Source of the DNA: Chromatiales bacterium
GTDB taxonomy: Bacteria > Pseudomonadota > Gammaproteobacteria > Chromatiales > Chromatiaceae
Assembly (NCBI GenBank): GCA_028278145.1
Contig: JANQEV010000005.1
Location: 1-36,741 of the forward strand
DNA: 36,741 bases
Reading direction: 5' to 3'
Part shown: piece after piece, positions 33,287-36,741 of the stretch
Layout: each line of letters opens with the position of its first letter
Numbering within the stretch: position 1 is the first letter of the stretch
Notes under the pieces: generated by a model
Seen by the model: only the letters and a program-made list of their open reading frames with translations
The model's database searches: none
What the model was told of the DNA's origin: nothing
Program-made: the position numbers and the translations under genes

Positions 33287-36142
33287 GTGCCAGGAAAAAG
33301 AATAATCTTACCCATCTTCGTTGGAACCCTGTTACTGGTTCCAAGTGTATGGGGAGCCCAGCCAACATGGGATTGTAAGGCTGGGCCTAACAACTCCTGG
33401 GACTGCTCCAAAGATGGTGTTTCTGTCAGTAACGAACAGGAATCCACTCCAGGCAACGCGACCCAACCTGGCACCACCACACAACCGGCATATGCAGCAA
33501 ACCCTACTGCCATCCCGGAAGACAGTGATAGCGTTCCCAGCAACACAGAGCCAGAATCCGACACAGACGAACCAACTCCACTTGTTTCTACAGCATCGGC
33601 TCACGCAACCAGCTCCTCGGACGTTGCCGAGGATGATGCAGCTGCTTCCAGCAGTACAACACCACTGCCAGAAATAGCCAGGCCGACGCAGCCGACTGCC
33701 ACAACGCAACCGGCGTATGCGGCAAACCCCAGGGCGATCGCAAATGACAGCGACGGTGATGCCAGCAGTGCTGCGCCACTACCAAACACTGAACCGACCA
33801 AACCTAGGTATGCACCAAATCCCAATACCATCACTGGCTATAAATTAGCTGATGAGACCACATGGGATTGCAAGGCAGGTCCAGGAAAAGCATGGGAGTG
33901 TTCCAGAGGCAGAGTTAAACATCCAGTGTATGCTGCAGCCTCAACTCCCCGATACAAAAGGCCGGTTAGGGGCCAAAGACAGATCCAATCTGGAGACATA
34001 CTACGTATAGATCGTGATCTTGATTGGAATCAGTGTGGGCCTCTTAACGACCCGGCCACAATGGCACGATATAGTAACGAAACCAAGATCGAGGCAGATG
34101 CCGCCGATGTCTCACGGGCAAATAAACAGGCAACCTTCTCAGGCCACGTAGTGGTCACCAAAGGCAACCAATTGCTGGAGGCCGACCGCATCACCTACAA
34201 CAACCGCGATGACACCATTGATGCAACCGGCTCCATCTACTATCAGAGCCCAGGCTTGCTGGTGAGTGGTTCTTCAGCACGCATGGATATGGCTGTGCAC
34301 AAGGGTAAAATCACAGACGTCGAATATCGCCTGCCAAAGCGCCACGCCCGTGGCAGCGCGACCCTGGCCGAGGTAATCGGACCGAAACAGTCACACTTTG
34401 AGAACATCAACTACACCACCTGCCGCCCAGGCAACGATGACTGGATACTAGAAGCCGGCAAGCTAGAAATAAACCAGGAGACAGGGGTAGGGGTAGCTGA
34501 AGACACAGTATTCAGATTCAAGGGCATACCGTTTTTCTATCTGCCTTATGCCAGCTTTCCAATCGACAGTCGTCGCAAGAGTGGCGTTTTGGTACCCAGC
34601 ATAGGTCGTTCCGACGAGACAGGCTTTGATTTCTCCATACCCTATTACGTCAATATTGCTCCACATATGGATGCCACCATTACTCCACGTTACATGAGCA
34701 GACGCGGCCTTATGGTGGCAGGTGAATTCCGCCATCTGACAGAGAATTTCGAAAGTGAGGCCACACTGGAACTGCTACCAAATGACAAGGAGAGGGATAG
34801 TGATGAAAACAGTGCCCGCGGCGCCTTCTCCTACCAGGGACATGGCTACCTGACCCCCAGAATGGCTATGGATGTAATTATCAACTACGCCTCCGACAAC
34901 GACTACATGGAGGACCTGGGCGACAGCCTGGCCATATCCAGCAGCAGATACCTGGAACGGCGTGGAGACATGCAATATTTCGGCGACCATTGGAGCCTGC
35001 TGGGACGAGTCCAATACTTCCAGACCATAGACGAAACTATCGCACGGGTAGACCGCCCATATGCGCGCCTGCCACAGATATTGTTTGAATACGAGCAGCC
35101 AGATGCATTTGCGGGAACCACCCTGCACATGGATGCAGAGTATGTATACTTCGACCGCGACAATACCGTCAGTGGCCACCGTTTCGACATCAATCCGGCC
35201 ATCAGCTTACCCATGCGTAACAGTTGGGGCTTTGTCACCCCCAAGCTGGGTGTACGCCACACCAGTTATGATCTAACCAACCAGGCAGCTGGTATGCCGG
35301 ACTCACCAGACCGCACCACCGGCACCTTCAGCCTGGACAGCGGACTATTTTTCGAACGGGTTGGAACCGCCACCACCAGCACCCTGGAACCGCGCATGTT
35401 CTACCTGTACACCTCGAGAGAGAACCAGGACGACATTCCCATTTTCGACACCAGCGAATATGACTTCAGCTTCTACAACATGTTCAATGAGAACCATTTC
35501 GCAGGTAGCGACCGGATATCAGATGCCAATCAGCTCACCCTGGCCCTCACCAGCCGAACCTTTATGAATGACACCGGTGAAGAGTCCTTCCGTTTCAGTC
35601 TTGGGGAGATATTCTACTTCGATGATCGTGAGGTTCAGATGCCAGGCGTTGGTACCATTGACGACAGCAGCTCTGCCCTGGTGGGACAGATTGCCATGCA
35701 ACTGGGTTCACGCTGGAGCACCCAGGCCGACCTGGAATGGGATCACAACCGTGGTGACGACCAGACCACACAGTCTGCCATCTACCTGAGGTACGATGAC
35801 AACGACAAGACCCTGTTCAATATCGGTTACAGCTATGCCAGGGATATTTTTGAACAGACCGATTTATCCTTCCGCTTTCCGATTACATCCAAGCTGAATG
35901 CCGTGGGGCGTTGGGACTACTCTCTGCGGCATGAGAGGACCACTGAGGCATTTGCCGGACTTGAGTTCAGCAACTGCTGCTATGCAGTCCGTGCCTTAGG
36001 TCGTGAATACATCAATGATATCAGCAACGAATCTAACACCGCATTTTATCTGCAGCTTGAATTCAAGGGACTTACCAACATCGGCAAAAAGGTAGATGAA
36101 TTCCTTGAAGACAACCTGCTTGGGTATTCCAGAGCCAATTGA
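33287..36142 (+). CDS. lptD: LPS-assembly protein LptD with long N-terminal extension
   Basis: A 951-residue outer-membrane protein (784 in E. coli) that inserts lipopolysaccharide into the outer leaflet together with LptE. A signal peptide ends near VWGA-QPT. The OstA-like periplasmic domain begins near residue 250 (NQCGPL), with KIEADAADVSRANKQATFSGHVVVTKGNQLLEADRI. The barrel follows, with YYVNIAPHMDATITPRYMSRRGL. Cys250, Cys379 (TTCRPG) and Cys897-Cys898 match the four cysteines of the E. coli disulfide pairs. Residues 25-230 are an extra, Ser/Thr/Pro/Asp-rich region with two copies of a TWDCKAGP module (Cys30/Cys40 and Cys195/Cys205). Start is GTG with AGAGAAG upstream. surA begins 5 bp after the stop. 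Confidence 0.95.
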   Translation: MPGKRIILPIFVGTLLLVPSVWGAQPTWDCKAGPNNSWDCSKDGVSVSNEQESTPGNATQPGTTTQPAYAANPTAIPEDSDSVPSNTEPESDTDEPTPLVSTASAHATSSSDVAEDDAAASSSTTPLPEIARPTQPTATTQPAYAANPRAIANDSDGDASSAAPLPNTEPTKPRYAPNPNTITGYKLADETTWDCKAGPGKAWECSRGRVKHPVYAAASTPRYKRPVRGQRQIQSGDILRIDRDLDWNQCGPLNDPATMARYSNETKIEADAADVSRANKQATFSGHVVVTKGNQLLEADRITYNNRDDTIDATGSIYYQSPGLLVSGSSARMDMAVHKGKITDVEYRLPKRHARGSATLAEVIGPKQSHFENINYTTCRPGNDDWILEAGKLEINQETGVGVAEDTVFRFKGIPFFYLPYASFPIDSRRKSGVLVPSIGRSDETGFDFSIPYYVNIAPHMDATITPRYMSRRGLMVAGEFRHLTENFESEATLELLPNDKERDSDENSARGAFSYQGHGYLTPRMAMDVIINYASDNDYMEDLGDSLAISSSRYLERRGDMQYFGDHWSLLGRVQYFQTIDETIARVDRPYARLPQILFEYEQPDAFAGTTLHMDAEYVYFDRDNTVSGHRFDINPAISLPMRNSWGFVTPKLGVRHTSYDLTNQAAGMPDSPDRTTGTFSLDSGLFFERVGTATTSTLEPRMFYLYTSRENQDDIPIFDTSEYDFSFYNMFNENHFAGSDRISDANQLTLALTSRTFMNDTGEESFRFSLGEIFYFDDREVQMPGVGTIDDSSSALVGQIAMQLGSRWSTQADLEWDHNRGDDQTTQSAIYLRYDDNDKTLFNIGYSYARDIFEQTDLSFRFPITSKLNAVGRWDYSLRHERTTEAFAGLEFSNCCYAVRALGREYINDISNESNTAFYLQLEFKGLTNIGKKVDEFLEDNLLGYSRAN
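33365..33904 (+). repeat. duplicated modules in the LptD N-terminal extension
   Basis: A 45-bp module encoding TWDCKAGP-x3-W-x-CS occurs at 33365-33409 and 33860-33904. A second word, TTQPAYAANPxAI, appears near 33477 and 33699, with a related RYAPNPNTI near 33807. The repeats keep frame and lie in an otherwise low-complexity region. Confidence 0.75.
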
Positions 36143-36147
36143 TCGCT

Positions 36148-36741
36148 ATGACCAAGTTCCACTTACGCAACAAGCTTTCTGTTTTGTTGCTGCTTATTCT
36201 CATTACTGTATTCAGTAACAGCACCATCGCGGCGAGAGTCCAAAACGTTGACCGTATTATTGCGGTAGTGGACGACGAAGTCATTGTGCGCAGTGAACTC
36301 AGTGAGAAACTGGGCCAGATTGTCACCCAATTGCGAGCCAAAAAGGCCAAGCTCCCCCCCAAGAAGATCCTGGTACGCCAAGTACTGGAACGTCTGATCA
36401 TGGATAAGATTCAGCTGGCTGCAGCTGCCAAAGCTGGAATAAATGTTGGGGAAGATGTTCTGGCCCAGGCTGTCAGCAATATCGCCCGCAATAATAATAT
36501 GAGCATGTCTGAATTCCGTACTGCATTGGAAGGCAGTGGCCTGTCTTTCAACAAATTTCGTGAACAACTGCGCAATCAGATCATGACAAAACGTTATCGT
36601 GACAAGGAGATGCGCAGTCGTATTCACATTACTGAACGCGAAATCGACACCTACATAGCCAAAGGGATGCGCAAGCAGGGGAAAAAGACCGCCTTTCACC
36701 TGCTGCACATCCTGGTTGCCACACCTGAAGGATCATCCGCA
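36148..36741 (+). CDS. surA: periplasmic chaperone / peptidyl-prolyl isomerase SurA, N-terminal part
   Basis: The frame runs from ATG 36148 to the end of the window without a stop, giving 198 residues of a protein usually about 430 long. A signal peptide (KLSVLLLLILITVFSNSTIAA) leads to VDRIIAVVDDEVIVRSEL, the SurA N-terminal domain start. VLERLIMDKIQLAAAAKAGI, MSMSEFRTALEGSGLSFNKFREQLRNQI and RIHITEREIDTYIA continue it, and FHLLHILVATPEG opens the first parvulin domain. SurA escorts outer-membrane proteins, LptD among them, to the Bam machine. The gene follows lptD by 5 bp, the standard lptD-surA operon. Confidence 0.95.
   Translation, partial: MTKFHLRNKLSVLLLLILITVFSNSTIAARVQNVDRIIAVVDDEVIVRSELSEKLGQIVTQLRAKKAKLPPKKILVRQVLERLIMDKIQLAAAAKAGINVGEDVLAQAVSNIARNNNMSMSEFRTALEGSGLSFNKFREQLRNQIMTKRYRDKEMRSRIHITEREIDTYIAKGMRKQGKKTAFHLLHILVATPEGSSA

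Overview
The window looks like a chromosomal segment of a gammaproteobacterium. It carries several gene blocks in the order known from that class: dacA-dat-ybeD-lipB with lipA further on, cutA-dsbD-tlpA-aroQ-accB-accC-prmA-zinc ribbon protein, dusB-fis-purH-purD, and amgK divergent from lptD-surA. Fis, LptD, SurA and the accBC-prmA / dusB-fis linkage together point to Gammaproteobacteria. The many c-type cytochromes and Dsb/thioredoxin proteins suit a respiratory environmental bacterium, but species cannot be named from this sequence. The standard bacterial code applies: TGA ends ordinary genes such as ybeD, lipB and dusB.

Layout. 1-2239: end of a PBP5-type D,D-carboxypeptidase, then dat, ybeD and lipB. 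2240-15183: about 13 kb that separates lipB from lipA. It holds a very large secreted DUF11/cysteine-rich repeat protein split by one in-frame TGA, a secreted hypothetical protein, a two-gene flavin (GMC) dehydrogenase, a convergent YVTN beta-propeller protein, malate dehydrogenase, and a DUF255 (YyaL-type) protein with a DsbD-like C-terminal domain. 15327-17565: lipA, an ElyC-like protein and convergent fxsA. 17650-24954: cutA, dsbD, tlpA-like, aroQ, accB, accC, prmA and a zinc ribbon/DUF3426 membrane protein. 24963-27248 (minus strand): a cytochrome operon with an SHP-like DUF1924 cytochrome, a class I cytochrome c, a b561-type membrane cytochrome and a DHC-type diheme cytochrome c. It sits between the zinc ribbon gene and dusB. 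27399-32129: dusB-fis, purH, purD and a VanZ-like protein. 32086-33084 (minus): an AmgK-like sugar kinase. 33287-36741: lptD with a long, repeat-containing N-terminal extension, then the start of surA, cut by the window end.

How the genes fit together. Housekeeping blocks cover lipoate synthesis, fatty-acid initiation, purine synthesis, periplasmic thiol chemistry and outer-membrane assembly. The accessory blocks are extracytoplasmic: the giant repeat protein, the Tat-linked GMC dehydrogenase and the SHP/DHC/b561 electron-transfer module. The most unusual signal is the lone TGA at 4048-4050. The same frame is open on both sides, and a DUF11 repeat starts six codons after it. No tRNA, rRNA, CRISPR array, transposase or integrase was recognised. 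No gene-free stretch exceeds about 300 bases. The longest are 7225-7521 (a terminator hairpin and a possible operator), 26558-26852 (a candidate small ORF) and 12480-12756 (AT-rich leader of mdh, nothing firm).
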